Source: JBKEBQ01 sp047973225 (GTDB lineage: Bacteria; Bacillota_I; Bacilli_A; Erysipelotrichales; Erysipelotrichaceae). From it: a stretch of 23,923 nt of DNA. The position numbers and the translations under genes were made by a program. Shown one piece after another: positions 1 through 9,054 of the stretch; position 1 is the first letter of the stretch; the number at the start of each line of letters is the position of its first letter. The notes under the pieces are model-generated. The model searched no databases, was not told where the DNA came from, and was given only the letters and a program-made list of their open reading frames with translations. Where the stretch lies: positions 1 through 23,923 of the forward strand of contig JBKEBQ010000045.1 in assembly GCA_047973225.1 (NCBI GenBank), given 5' to 3'.

Positions 1-21
1 CAATTTAAAATTAGGTATGTT

Positions 22-554
22 ATGCGTATAGTAAATATGTTTGTTGGTTTCATAATCATTATTGCAATGTTGGTGCTCATTATTAATAGATGCAATCTAA
101 GTGAAGAATTTTATGATATATGGTGATGAACCAAATGGATAAATCGATTTAACTTCATCAAATAATACTAATGTTGATATAAAAAAAGGCGGTGCATCTA
201 CACGGGCACCAGTAAAAATATTGAAAGTTCCCTTTGAAACACAAATAAATAATTATTATTGTGGACCTGCAGCAGCAACCATGATTGTGAGAGGATTGGG
301 ATTTAAAAAGACACAGACACAAATGGCACAATTATTAAAATGTTTCTTCATTAAGAACAGATACTATAAATGCAATAAATTATGGGAATGCTGTTATGTT
401 GAATACAGTTGAAAGTCCTAGTGATAATTATTTGTTAGGGCATAATGTGGGTTACACGCTTTATCTCTTCGGAGTTATAAAAGGATATAATACATTCGCT
501 GATACCGGTTTATACGTGGATCCAGGATATGGAAAGTTTGGCGGTTTTCTATGA
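22..554 (+). pseudogene. Broken membrane-anchored/secreted C39-like cysteine peptidase
   Basis: An ATG at 22 opens a 34-codon frame with a long hydrophobic stretch (GFIIIIAMLVLII) like a signal peptide or anchor, ending at TGA 124-126. The reading continues in another frame with a TAA near 140, then from about 150 as an open stretch containing NNYYCGPAAATMIV, the cysteine box of peptidase C39-like (C39_2) domains. Near 335-345 the frame shifts again and continues through GHNVGYTLYLFG (likely catalytic His) and YVDPGYGKFGG (likely Asp) to TGA 552-554. Thus Cys, His and Asp motifs occur in the right order but are spread over three frames with at least three lesions. Known members are secreted or anchored cysteine proteases of poorly known substrate. 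Sequencing error could explain one lesion at a homopolymer, but hardly all of them. Confidence is good for the family and moderate for true inactivity. Confidence 0.65.
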
Positions 555-1034
555 GAATGATTTATATTATTTGCGAATTTATAACGAAAAACAAGAAACA
601 TATTTGCTACAATATAATTTGAAAACAGATGGAAAAAAATGCTTGCATATGGAAACGTAGAAGATGGATTCTTTTCCAGTTTAACAAGTGATACAGAACG
701 TATCATTGTACAGGTAAGTAAAGAAAATGCAGTACAGCGATTTTATTCGTTTTCACCAAAAGACAATATCATGCGAGGATACATACAAATGCCTGGCGTC
801 GAAATTTTTAAGGGATATCCAAATAACTTTACATGGATTGGCTCCGATTTAAGCGAGGAGCGGACGAGACCACGATATTATTTGTTGGATTCAAAACAAG
901 ATATTTTATACCGATATAATGAGGGTCTTATATATCCATCAGAAAAAGGTATTTTATGGACAAAATTTTTGGTACACGAGAGTGAAATACCAAAAGGCGC
1001 AATTTTTAACAATCAAAATTCACAACTGATATAG
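544..1034 (+). pseudogene. Remnant of a beta-propeller-like protein
   Basis: Two frames join into one plausible protein. Bases 544-632 read FYENDLYYLRIYNEK and LLQYNLKTDGKK; after a run of seven A (633-639) the frame changes and continues as MLAYGNVEDGFFSSLTSD through to the stop at 1034. The pattern of short strands with aromatic residues and turns (YYLRIYN, RIIVQV, RFYSFSP, YYLLDSKQD, ILYRYN) is typical of blade repeats of beta-propeller proteins such as the DUF5050-like group, but I cannot assign a family firmly. No start codon with a ribosome binding site is seen, and the 5' end runs into the C39-like remnant. It may be the 3' part of a gene fused to it by deletion. The A7 run could be a real frameshift, slippage or a sequencing error. 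Confidence 0.45.
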
Positions 1035-1054
1035 CGGATATGCTAAAGTGAACA

Positions 1055-1090
1055 AACAAAACATCAGTAAAAGAAGGGTGTTTTGTTTTT
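1055..1090 (+). terminator. Rho-independent terminator after the decayed left-edge genes
   Basis: AACAAAACATC (1055-1065) pairs with GGTGTTTTGTT (1077-1087), an 11-bp stem with one T-G wobble. The loop is 11 bases and a T-run ends at 1090. Confidence 0.7.
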
Positions 1091-1336
1091 ATAATACTAG
1101 AATACGAAGGACAGAGGATATTATGAGTCAAGTCCTAGATATTGTGTAAAAGCAGCGGATAAAACAAAAGGTAAGATGCAAAAACAGTGCGAGAAGTATT
1201 GTTTTTATTTGTTGTGGCGTGAGGATTGTCGAACATCATAAGCATACGGGTTTTTATGATTCACTTAAAGCGAATAAGTAAAAAAACAAATATTATAGGA
1301 TAACTTACTAATTATGTAGGTTTTTTGGATGTAGAA
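1091..1336. other. Non-coding or decayed stretch before the flavoprotein gene
   Basis: Together with its flanks this makes about 350 bases without an intact gene. One frame from about 1120 to 1241 reads YYESSPRYCVKAADK and then EKYCFYLLWREDCRTS to a stop. A second frame before it (TRIRRTEDIMSQVLDIV) stops at TAA. They could be pieces of one decayed small gene, but I recognise no family. No RNA gene or repeat is evident. Confidence 0.3.
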
Positions 1337-1345
1337 TGGTACACT
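1337..1345 (+). promoter_or_regulatory. Extended -10 promoter candidate for the flavoprotein gene
   Basis: TGGTACACT fits the TGnTAnnnT extended -10 pattern, 37 bases before the chosen ATG at 1382. No convincing -35 box is seen at 16-18 bases, so the call rests on the extended -10 alone. Confidence 0.4.
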
Positions 1346-1381
1346 AAGGGCATGATTTCTAATGATGGAGGTGTAAGCATA

Positions 1382-2656
1382 ATGTACGATGTGGTGGTGA
1401 TAGGGGGTGGAACGAGCGGTTTGATGGCAAGTATTGCTGCTGCAAAACACGGAGCGAAGGTTATGTTGCTTGAAAAAAATGATCAATTGGCTAAAAAGTT
1501 ATTATTGAGCGGAGGGGGACGGTGCAATCTAACAAACAATAAAAAAATAAGGGATATGATTGCACATATACCAAGTAACGGGCGTTTTTTATATAGTTGT
1601 TTTGATCAATTCAACAATCAAGACATTATTAATTTTTTTGAAACGCATCAGGTTTTATTGAAAGAAGAAGATCATGGGCGAATGTTCCCGATGAGTAATG
1701 ATGCAAACACTATTTTAAACGCATTAATACAGGAATGTAAAAAATATAAGGTAGATATGAAGTTTAAAAGTGTAGTACACGATCTATCTGTGTCAGATGA
1801 AAATAACTTTGAGATGATGATCAAAGATGGAACATTTCAGGCAAAGGCTTGTATTGTGTGTACGGGAGGTGTGAGTTTTCCAAAAACAGGTTCCACTGGA
1901 GATGGGGTTCGTTTTGCGAGCAAACTTGGACACCATACGTTTCCATTTTATGCTAGTGAATCCCCATTATGTATCGAAAATCCTGTAAAAGAGTTACAAG
2001 GCCTTTCTTTGCGGGATGTGCGCTTATGTGTTATCAATGAAAAAAATCGTGTGGTGATAAGTCATACGTTGGACCTTATCTTTACTCATTTTGGATTGTC
2101 GGGTCCTGCTGCACTGCGCTGTTCTGGATTCGTCCATCAATTATTGCAACAAAAAAAGCTTGATAGGGTAGAAATACAATTGGATGTTCTTCCAAATATA
2201 ACACGAGAAATGTTACATCAAGAACTTTTAACTGCACAAAAAAAGAAGGAAGAAAAAGAAATAAAAACGATAATGACCATGTATTGTAATAAGCGGTATG
2301 CGTCTTATATTTTGGCTGTGTTGAATATTTATGAACATACAAAAATGAAGCATGTAAAGCCAAAAGATTTGTATTTTGTTAGCGAAAAACTTAAAAAAAT
2401 GTGTTTTTATGTTCGCAAAACATTTCCGATTGCACAAGCATTTGTGAGTGGAGGCGGTATTTCAACAAAAGAGATTTATCCCAAAACGTTTGGCAGTAAG
2501 CTTGTGCCAGGCTTATATTTTGCAGGTGAGGTTGTTGATATTTATGGTTATACAGGGGGCTATAATATTACCTATGCTTTATGTAGTGGGTATGTGGCAG
2601 GCATGCATGCAGCACAATATACACTAAAGTGTGATGGCGAAAAAATAAAGTTTTAG
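1382..2656 (+). CDS. NAD(P)/FAD-dependent oxidoreductase, HI0933/BaiN-like family
   Basis: The 424-residue protein begins MYDVVVIGGGTSGLMAS, a Rossmann FAD-binding GxGxxG-type motif at residues 8-13, followed by the family block KKLLLSGGGRCNLTN near residue 40. The C-terminal block PGLYFAGEVVDIYGYTGGYN is the second FAD-contacting motif that closes members of this family. These cytosolic flavoproteins (HI0933, YhiN, BaiN) are widespread; their substrates are mostly unknown, and BaiN has been linked to reduction of bile-acid intermediates, which should not be assumed here. ATG 1382 is preferred over an upstream in-frame start at 1325 because GGAGG at 1367-1371 lies 10 bases before it and the FAD motif then starts at residue 2-13 as usual. 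The gene stands alone, with uvrA 87 bases downstream under its own promoter. Family call is confident; the reaction is unknown. Confidence 0.88.
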   Translation: MYDVVVIGGGTSGLMASIAAAKHGAKVMLLEKNDQLAKKLLLSGGGRCNLTNNKKIRDMIAHIPSNGRFLYSCFDQFNNQDIINFFETHQVLLKEEDHGRMFPMSNDANTILNALIQECKKYKVDMKFKSVVHDLSVSDENNFEMMIKDGTFQAKACIVCTGGVSFPKTGSTGDGVRFASKLGHHTFPFYASESPLCIENPVKELQGLSLRDVRLCVINEKNRVVISHTLDLIFTHFGLSGPAALRCSGFVHQLLQQKKLDRVEIQLDVLPNITREMLHQELLTAQKKKEEKEIKTIMTMYCNKRYASYILAVLNIYEHTKMKHVKPKDLYFVSEKLKKMCFYVRKTFPIAQAFVSGGGISTKEIYPKTFGSKLVPGLYFAGEVVDIYGYTGGYNITYALCSGYVAGMHAAQYTLKCDGEKIKF

Positions 2657-2694
2657 ATCTTGCTGTATATGAGATAAAAAGCCTTTCATTACAG

Positions 2695-2723
2695 ATGAAA
2701 AAGAAATATAAAAATGATAAAAT
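2695..2723 (+). promoter_or_regulatory. Promoter candidate for uvrA-hprK-lgt
   Basis: ATGAAA (2695-2700), a 17-base spacer and TAAAAT (2718-2723) preceded by TGA form an extended -10 promoter with a 4/6 -35 box. It lies 20 bases before the uvrA ATG. No LexA-like operator was recognised around it. Confidence 0.5.
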
Positions 2724-2743
2724 AGAACAAGGTTGGTGAATAT

Positions 2744-5569
2744 ATGAAACAAGAAATAATATCCATAAAAGGTGCAAGAGAAAACAATTTAAAAAATATA
2801 AATATAGATATTCCAAGAAATCAGTTTGTGATTATGACCGGTGTTTCAGGCTCGGGGAAAACATCGCTTGCTTTCGATACGATTTATGCCGAAGGACAAA
2901 GACGTTATGTGGAATCTCTTAGTGCGTATGCACGTCAATTTTTAGGAAATAGTGAAAAACCCGATGTAGACAGTATTGAAGGACTATCGCCTGCGATTTC
3001 GATTGATCAAAAAACAACCAGCAATAATCCACGCTCAACTGTTGGAACGGCGACGGAAATATATGATTATTTGCGTTTGTTGTATGCTAGAGTGGGGGTT
3101 CCTTATTGTCCGACGCACAAAGAGCCAATTACCTCACAGACCATTAAACAAATGGTGGATCGCGTAATGGAGATTGAAGAGGGAAAACGGATTCAAATAT
3201 TGTCGCCCATCGCAAAAAATAAAAAAGGGACATTCAAAGACGAATTTGATAGATTACAAAAAGAAGGATATGTTCGTGTTCGTTTGGATGGCGAAATCAT
3301 GTTAATTGAAGATATACCTGCGTTGGTTAAAAACAAACGGCATGATATTGATATTGTAGTGGATCGTATTGTTCGTGGCAGTGATCGAGGACGTCTGCAC
3401 GATTCTTTAGAAAGTGCTTTGAAACTGAGTGATGGTTTGGCAATGGTTGTATCGGATAAAGAAGAAATTTTATTTTCGTCAAATTATTCGTGTAAATATT
3501 GTGGATTTAGCGTTCCTAAGCTAGAACCAAGACTGTTTTCTTTTAATGCCCCGTTTGGTGCTTGTGGCACTTGTAATGGATTGGGATTTACACAACGGGT
3601 AGATTTGAATCTTTTAATGCCAGATCGTACGCTTTCAATTCGTGAAGGTGGGATTGTTTATTATAAAAACATTTTGAAAAAAGATAATTTAGAGTGGCAA
3701 AAATTTAAAGCTCTATGTGATTTTTATGAGGTGGATATTGATACACCGATCCAAACAATACCAAAGAAAAAAATGCAAAGATTATTATATGGAAGTGATG
3801 TAGAAATTCAGTATAACATGTATTCAAAGTCGGGCAATGTGTTTAAAAAGTGCGAGTATATTGAAGGTATTGCAAGTTTGATTGAGCGAAGATTTTTAGA
3901 AACATCATCATCCTTTTCAAGGGAATGGTATGCATCATTGATGATGGAAGACACCTGTCCGACATGTAATGGGAAACGTTTGAATGAGCAAGCTTTAAGT
4001 GTTTTGGTGAGTGGTATTAACATTGATGAGTGGACGAGTATGTCAATTAAACAAGCACTATTGTTTATGGAAGATATGCAACTGAGTGACACACAAAAAT
4101 CAATTGCGCATTTGGTACTCATTGAAATCAAAAACCGTCTGCAGTTTTTAAGTGATGTTGGACTCAATTATTTGACGCTTGATCGTTTGGCAGGGAGTTT
4201 GTCTGGTGGGGAGGCACAACGCATTCGCTTGGCTACCCAAATAGGGTCACAACTAACAGGTGTGCTTTATGTGCTAGATGAACCAAGTATTGGTTTACAC
4301 CAACGTGATAATGACCGCCTTATTGCCTCATTATTAAAAATGCGTGATCTTGGAAATACGCTGATTGTGGTTGAACATGATGAAGACACGATGCGTGCAG
4401 CCGATTTTATTATTGATATTGGTCCTGGTGCAGGAATGCATGGTGGTGAAGTCATTGCTGCTGGAACATTAGAAGACATCATTGATAATACCAATAGTGT
4501 TACCGCAAACTATTTAAGTGGTAGAGAGGGAATTGAAATTCCAAGGATTCGAAAAAAAGGCAATGGAAAATTTCTTGAAATTGTTGGAGGAAGTGAAAAT
4601 AATTTAAAAGACGTAAATGTAAAAATTCCGCTTGGTTGTTTGAATGTGGTAAGTGGCGTTAGTGGTAGTGGTAAGAGTAGTTTGATCAGTGAAATTCTTA
4701 CCAAGGGCATTGAAGCAGCACTTGGACGAACAAAGGTAAAACCTGGGAAATGTAAAAAAATAAAGGGTATCAAAAATATTGATAAGATTATCAATATCTC
4801 GCAAGACCCAATTGGTAGAACGCCTAGAAGTAATCCGGTAACGTATACCGGAGTATTTGATAATATTCGTGATTTATTTGCACAAACTCCTGATGCAAAA
4901 ATGCGCGGATATGAAAAAGGGCGCTTTTCCTTTAATGTGAAAGGCGGGCGATGTGAGGCGTGTCAGGGCGATGGAACACTTAGAATTTCGATGCATTTTT
5001 TACCAGATGTTTATGTCGATTGTGAGGAGTGTGACGGAAAACGCTATAATGAGGAAACCTTGCAAGTGTTATATAAGAATAAAAACATTTATGATGTTTT
5101 AAATATGAGTGTAGAAGAGGCGATTTCTTTCTTTAAAAATGTGCATAAAATTAAGCATAAGTTACAAACCCTTGCAGATGTTGGTTTAGGTTATATAAAG
5201 TTAGGGCAAAGCTCGCTTACCTTATCTGGGGGAGAGGCACAACGCGTTAAGCTTGCAAGCGAATTGCAACGACCGGCAACTGGAAGAACCTTATTTGTAT
5301 TGGATGAACCAACAACAGGGCTTCATAGCAGTGATGTAAAAACCTTATTACAAGTATTACAAAGAATTGTGAATAATGGGGATACGGTACTTGTTATTGA
5401 GCATAATTTAGATATTATAAAAGCAGCCGACTATATTATTGATATAGGTCCAGAAGGTGGCGATGAGGGTGGTAGCATTATGGGGTGTGGCACACCAGAA
5501 GACATTACTCAAATAGCAGCATCACATACTGGACAGTATTTGAAGCGTGTACTCAAGGAGAAAAGATAA
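2744..5569 (+). CDS. uvrA: Excinuclease ABC subunit UvrA
   Basis: UvrA is the damage-sensing ATPase of nucleotide excision repair; it works as a dimer on DNA and loads UvrB. The 941-residue length is normal. The sequence shows two ABC modules: Walker A GVSGSGKT at residues 33-40 and again GVSGSGKS at about 638-645, and two ABC signatures LSGGEAQR, each followed by a Walker B ending in LDEPSIGLH or LDEPTTGLH. The zinc sites are intact: C250/C253 with C274/C277, and C737/C740 with C760/C763. The DNA-entry motif RRYVESLSAYARQFLG is near residue 54. The ribosome binding site is weak (GGTTGGTGA). uvrB, often next to uvrA in Bacillota, is not in this window. The stop codon TAA shares its last base with the hprK ATG, so the two genes are translationally coupled. 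Confidence 0.98.
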   Translation: MKQEIISIKGARENNLKNINIDIPRNQFVIMTGVSGSGKTSLAFDTIYAEGQRRYVESLSAYARQFLGNSEKPDVDSIEGLSPAISIDQKTTSNNPRSTVGTATEIYDYLRLLYARVGVPYCPTHKEPITSQTIKQMVDRVMEIEEGKRIQILSPIAKNKKGTFKDEFDRLQKEGYVRVRLDGEIMLIEDIPALVKNKRHDIDIVVDRIVRGSDRGRLHDSLESALKLSDGLAMVVSDKEEILFSSNYSCKYCGFSVPKLEPRLFSFNAPFGACGTCNGLGFTQRVDLNLLMPDRTLSIREGGIVYYKNILKKDNLEWQKFKALCDFYEVDIDTPIQTIPKKKMQRLLYGSDVEIQYNMYSKSGNVFKKCEYIEGIASLIERRFLETSSSFSREWYASLMMEDTCPTCNGKRLNEQALSVLVSGINIDEWTSMSIKQALLFMEDMQLSDTQKSIAHLVLIEIKNRLQFLSDVGLNYLTLDRLAGSLSGGEAQRIRLATQIGSQLTGVLYVLDEPSIGLHQRDNDRLIASLLKMRDLGNTLIVVEHDEDTMRAADFIIDIGPGAGMHGGEVIAAGTLEDIIDNTNSVTANYLSGREGIEIPRIRKKGNGKFLEIVGGSENNLKDVNVKIPLGCLNVVSGVSGSGKSSLISEILTKGIEAALGRTKVKPGKCKKIKGIKNIDKIINISQDPIGRTPRSNPVTYTGVFDNIRDLFAQTPDAKMRGYEKGRFSFNVKGGRCEACQGDGTLRISMHFLPDVYVDCEECDGKRYNEETLQVLYKNKNIYDVLNMSVEEAISFFKNVHKIKHKLQTLADVGLGYIKLGQSSLTLSGGEAQRVKLASELQRPATGRTLFVLDEPTTGLHSSDVKTLLQVLQRIVNNGDTVLVIEHNLDIIKAADYIIDIGPEGGDEGGSIMGCGTPEDITQIAASHTGQYLKRVLKEKR

Positions 5570-6501
5570 TGACAAATCCAAAAGTGAAAAATATTGTAGA
5601 AGAGTTTAATTTAGAGATTATCAATGGAAATGTGGCATCTTTGGCTCGGGAAATTACCATTGCTGATACGAATCGACCAGGACTTGATTTAGCAGGCTTT
5701 TTTGATCGTACGCAAAGTCGCAGGATTGTTATCTTGGGTGATAAGGAAATGCAATATATTAAGACGATGCGTGATCAAGATCAACAATATCGCTTTGATT
5801 TTATAACCAATGATGAAGCGCCAATGCTGATTCTTACGCGCGGATATGATTGTCCAAGGATTTTATTGGAAATTGCAAAAGCAAAAAACTTTCCGATTCT
5901 TCGCTCTACAAGTCCAACATCACGCTTAATTGTTCGTCTTGTTTCCTATTTAGATGAAAAATTAGCTTCTATTGATTCTTTGCATGGAGTTTTGTTATCT
6001 ATATATGGAAAAGGTGTCTTAATTCGTGGTGAAAGTGGCATGGGAAAAAGTGAGATTGCACTAGACTTGGTACGAAGAGGTCATCAGCTTATTAGTGATG
6101 ACTTGGTGGATTGTCATTTGGTGCATAATGAAATTGTTGGATATCCACCAAAATTGTTGGCAGGGTTTATTGAATTAAGAGGCATTGGAATTGTTAATAT
6201 TGAAAAGATATATGGAACTAATTCTACTCTTCCTAAAAAGAAAATAGATTTTGTTGTGGAGTTACAAGCATGGAATTTTGAAGCGGAATATGATCGCGTT
6301 GGAATTGAAGAAACAAAATATGAAGATGTTATGGGTGTTTCTATTCCCAAGGTTATTTTACCATCGAGAAGTGGAAGAAGTATGGCTACCTTAATCGAGG
6401 GTGCTGTTACCAATATTGTTTTGAAAGAAAGTGGATATGATTCTGGGAAAGATTTTGAACAAAGAGTTTTGCATCACATAAAGGAACAGAAGGAGGATTG
6501 A
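5569..6501 (+). CDS. hprK: HPr kinase/phosphorylase
   Basis: HprK phosphorylates HPr on Ser46 with ATP or PPi and removes the phosphate by phosphorolysis, producing PPi. It is the sensor of carbon catabolite repression in low-GC Gram-positives. The 310-residue protein has the usual length: an N-terminal domain (about 1-130), the conserved H139, the P-loop GESGMGKS at 154-161, and the HprK signature around IELRGIGIVN (201-210). ATG 5569 is chosen because AAGGAG (5555-5560) precedes it and the N terminus then matches the family; an upstream in-frame start at 5485 would lie inside uvrA. It overlaps the uvrA stop by one base (TAATG) and is followed one base later by the lgt-ppaX ORF, so all three are probably one operon. 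The linked PpaX-like domain downstream would hydrolyse the PPi that HprK makes. Confidence 0.97.
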   Translation: MTNPKVKNIVEEFNLEIINGNVASLAREITIADTNRPGLDLAGFFDRTQSRRIVILGDKEMQYIKTMRDQDQQYRFDFITNDEAPMLILTRGYDCPRILLEIAKAKNFPILRSTSPTSRLIVRLVSYLDEKLASIDSLHGVLLSIYGKGVLIRGESGMGKSEIALDLVRRGHQLISDDLVDCHLVHNEIVGYPPKLLAGFIELRGIGIVNIEKIYGTNSTLPKKKIDFVVELQAWNFEAEYDRVGIEETKYEDVMGVSIPKVILPSRSGRSMATLIEGAVTNIVLKESGYDSGKDFEQRVLHHIKEQKED

Positions 6502-6502
6502 T

Positions 6503-7984
6503 ATGCAGTTTTTTCCAAATACGAAAACGTTTTTAGAACTCAATTTATTTGGCTTAGAACTTCATATTCAATGGTATGCCATTTGTATTATGGGGGGGGC
6601 TTTGTTGGCATATTATTTATCTTTAAGAAATGCCAAAAAGATGGGATATGGAAAAGCATTGCTGGAAGATTATTTTCTGTATTTATTGCCACTAGTCATT
6701 GTGGGTGCTAGGGTATGGTATGTTTTATTTGCTTGGGATATGTATGATAATGATCTTTTTCGAATGATCAATATCACGGAAGGCGGGCTTGCCATACATG
6801 GGGGGATTATTGTAGGGATTATCTTTTCCTATTTTTATTTCCGCAAAAAAGGTGTGAATGTATTGCGTATTGGTGATTGTATTTTAGTGAACCTTTTATT
6901 GGCGCAAGCGATCGGAAGATGGGGGAATTTCATTAATCAGGAGGCTTATGGAAGAATTGTAAGTGAAGACTATTTTAATGGTTTTCCACTTTTTATCAAA
7001 GAGCATATGTTCATTGACGGGGCATATCGGCAACCAATGTTCTTATTTGAAGGAATTGGCAATGTGATTGGCTTTTTGTTCATTACGTTTGTTTTTAAAA
7101 AGTTCTACAAAAAGCGTAAACGCGGTGATTTGGTTTTTGCCTATGTTTTTTGGTATGGTATGGTTCGCTTTGTTGTAGAAATTTATCGTAGTGATGCACT
7201 GATGCTTGGAAGTCTAAAAATTGCTCAATTGACATCGATTGCTTTTATGGCGATTGGGCTATTAGGAATTGGTAGTGTGTTTCACAAAATGTTCAAGAAT
7301 GTATATCCATTCAAGCGCGAAAAACCAGTTATTTTATTCGATATGGATGGAACATTATTGGATTCTGTATCTCTAATTTTAGATAGTTTTAAGTGGATAT
7401 TTAGCAAGTATAAACCTACATATGAACTTACGGAAGTAGAACTTCGTAAGTTCATGGGGCCACCATTGGAGGTAACGTTTGCAAAGCATTTTCCCGATCG
7501 TACAGATGAGATGATAGAAGCCTATCGAACATATAATCGTATGCACCATGATGCCTATGTAAAGCCAATGTCACATGCTATAGAACTATTGGAGTATTTA
7601 CAAGCGGAAGGGTATGAAATGGCAATTGTATCGAATAAAAGGCGTGATATGGTGATGCGAGGACTAGAGGTTAGTGGACTAGCACCTTATTTTAGCATTA
7701 TTGTTGCTGGGGATGATGTAGAGCATCATAAACCAAATCCTGAAGGATTATTGAAAGCTTGTGAACAATTATGTGTTTCGCATGATGATCTTATTTATGT
7801 AGGTGATGCAATTGCTGATGTTAAAGCAGCCAAAAATATTGGTGCATACAGTATTGTTTATGTGAACAATGAGATGATGCGCGACACTTTAATAAAAGAA
7901 AAACCCAATCGTGTGATTACAGATTTGTTGGAAATAAAAGATATTCTACAAGAAACAAATACTATGTGGGAAACGATGGTATAA
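6503..7984 (+). CDS. lgt: Fusion: prolipoprotein diacylglyceryl transferase (Lgt) + PpaX-type HAD phosphatase
   Basis: One continuous 493-residue frame carries two enzymes. Residues 1 to about 270 are Lgt, a multi-pass membrane enzyme that moves diacylglycerol from phosphatidylglycerol to the lipobox cysteine of lipoproteins: GGLAIHGG with H99 and the signature GRWGNFINQEAYG with R139 match E. coli H103 and R143. From about 277 a HAD hydrolase begins, ILFDMDGTLLDS with nucleophile D280 and acid D282, then the Ser/Lys region (IVSNKRRDM) and YVGDAIADV. The HAD part is about 216 residues, the usual size of PpaX. In Bacillus subtilis lgt and ppaX are separate neighbours after hprK, so here the gene pair has become one protein. 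The junction KMFKNVYPFKREKPVILF shows no stop or shift. AAGGAGG lies just before the ATG. The HAD part could have another phosphate substrate, but the context favours pyrophosphatase. Confidence 0.93.
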   Translation: MQFFPNTKTFLELNLFGLELHIQWYAICIMGGALLAYYLSLRNAKKMGYGKALLEDYFLYLLPLVIVGARVWYVLFAWDMYDNDLFRMINITEGGLAIHGGIIVGIIFSYFYFRKKGVNVLRIGDCILVNLLLAQAIGRWGNFINQEAYGRIVSEDYFNGFPLFIKEHMFIDGAYRQPMFLFEGIGNVIGFLFITFVFKKFYKKRKRGDLVFAYVFWYGMVRFVVEIYRSDALMLGSLKIAQLTSIAFMAIGLLGIGSVFHKMFKNVYPFKREKPVILFDMDGTLLDSVSLILDSFKWIFSKYKPTYELTEVELRKFMGPPLEVTFAKHFPDRTDEMIEAYRTYNRMHHDAYVKPMSHAIELLEYLQAEGYEMAIVSNKRRDMVMRGLEVSGLAPYFSIIVAGDDVEHHKPNPEGLLKACEQLCVSHDDLIYVGDAIADVKAAKNIGAYSIVYVNNEMMRDTLIKEKPNRVITDLLEIKDILQETNTMWETMV

Positions 7985-8024
7985 AATATGTTTTTTTAAA
8001 ACGAGAATGAAAGAGGTATATGAG

Positions 8025-8948
8025 ATGGAAAAAATAAAGGATGTGATCGTGATTGGAGCAGGACCTGCAGGTATGACAGCAGCCATTTATGCATCACGAG
8101 CAGGTTTGAAAACTTTAATGTTGGAAGCCGGAGCACCGGGTGGAAAGCTTACTAAAACGTATGAGATAAGCAATTGGCCAGGGGTTCAAACAAGCAATGG
8201 TTTCGCGCTTGCCAATGAGATGTTTCAGCACTCTACAAGTTTTGGTGCAGAATATGCTTATGGCAATGTGATTGGCGTTAAGGATGCACAAACACATAAG
8301 GAAGTTCTTTTAGAAGATGGGACAATATATCATGCGAAAGCTGTGATTGTTGCCAGTGGGACAAAAGAAAAATTACTTTCTATCCCTGGTGAAGAGGCCA
8401 ATATCGGTAGAGGAGTTTCTTTCTGTGCGGTTTGTGATGGAGCCTTTTTTAAAGATCGTGAAGTCGTGGTTATTGGTGGTGGCAATTCGGCATTAGAAGA
8501 GGCTATGTATTTAACCCAATTTGCCTCAAAAGTATATGTTGTGATTCGTCGTGATGTTTTTCGTGCAGATGATATCGTAAAAGAAGAACTTGCTAAAAAT
8601 GATAAAATTGAAGTGATTCGTAAACACATACCAATTGCCATTGAGGATGATGGAATGAAATTAACAGCGATCAAGTTACAACACGTGGATACAAAAGTAG
8701 AAATGACAATTGCAACAAACGGCGTTTTCCCTTATATTGGAGCAGATCCTATTACCGCTTTCATAAGCGATTTGAAAGTTTGTGACGAGGATGGATATAT
8801 GCTTGTTGATGAGCATATGGAAACGAGTATCAAAGGTCTTTACGGTGCGGGCGATGTAAATAAGAAAATTTTACGCCAAGTGGTAACGGCGGCGAATGAT
8901 GGTGCGATTGCTGCGCAAAGTGCAGTGCAACACGTACGCAATCCATAA
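8025..8948 (+). CDS. trxB: Thioredoxin reductase
   Basis: TrxB passes electrons from NADPH through FAD and a redox disulfide to thioredoxin in the cytosol. The 307-residue protein has the FAD motif GAGPAGMTAA at 11-20, the redox site CAVC with C134 and C137, the NADPH motif GGGNSALEEA at 151-160, and the C-terminal FAD motif GLYGAGDV. The ATG at 8025 is preferred to the in-frame ATG at 8007: AGAGGT (8012-8017) lies eight bases before 8025, and the family starts with this short lead into the FAD motif. The gene begins 40 bases after lgt-ppaX and is followed by a terminator, so it probably ends that transcription unit. Confidence 0.96.
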   Translation: MEKIKDVIVIGAGPAGMTAAIYASRAGLKTLMLEAGAPGGKLTKTYEISNWPGVQTSNGFALANEMFQHSTSFGAEYAYGNVIGVKDAQTHKEVLLEDGTIYHAKAVIVASGTKEKLLSIPGEEANIGRGVSFCAVCDGAFFKDREVVVIGGGNSALEEAMYLTQFASKVYVVIRRDVFRADDIVKEELAKNDKIEVIRKHIPIAIEDDGMKLTAIKLQHVDTKVEMTIATNGVFPYIGADPITAFISDLKVCDEDGYMLVDEHMETSIKGLYGAGDVNKKILRQVVTAANDGAIAAQSAVQHVRNP

Positions 8949-8954
8949 CCATAC

Positions 8955-8986
8955 AAAGCTTTATAGTTCTATCTTAAAGCTTTTTT
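8955..8986 (+). terminator. Rho-independent terminator after trxB
   Basis: AAAGCTTTA (8955-8963) pairs with TAAAGCTTT (8975-8983) across an 11-base loop, followed by a short T-run to 8986. It lies six bases after the trxB stop. Confidence 0.75.
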
Positions 8987-9025
8987 CTTAAGGAATTTGA
9001 GAAAATATGTCATCTTTTATGACTA

Positions 9026-9034
9026 TGGTATACT
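9026..9034 (+). promoter_or_regulatory. Extended -10 promoter candidate for the FUSC-like gene
   Basis: TGGTATACT matches the extended -10 consensus and lies 20 bases before the chosen ATG at 9055. No clear -35 box is visible. Its position downstream of the more upstream start at 9007 also supports the later start. Confidence 0.5.
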
Positions 9035-9054
9035 ATATAAGAGAGGATGAAGAT

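Noticed and set aside
3808..4167. Open frame of 119 codons on the minus strand inside uvrA
   Set aside because: It lies wholly in a well conserved part of uvrA, has no ribosome binding site and no recognisable protein; it is an antisense shadow.
6114..6413. Minus-strand open frame of 99 codons inside hprK
   Set aside because: Antisense to the conserved HprK kinase domain, with no start signal or recognisable motif.
8330..8674. Minus-strand open frame of 114 codons inside trxB
   Set aside because: Antisense to the CxxC and NADPH motifs of TrxB; nothing supports translation.
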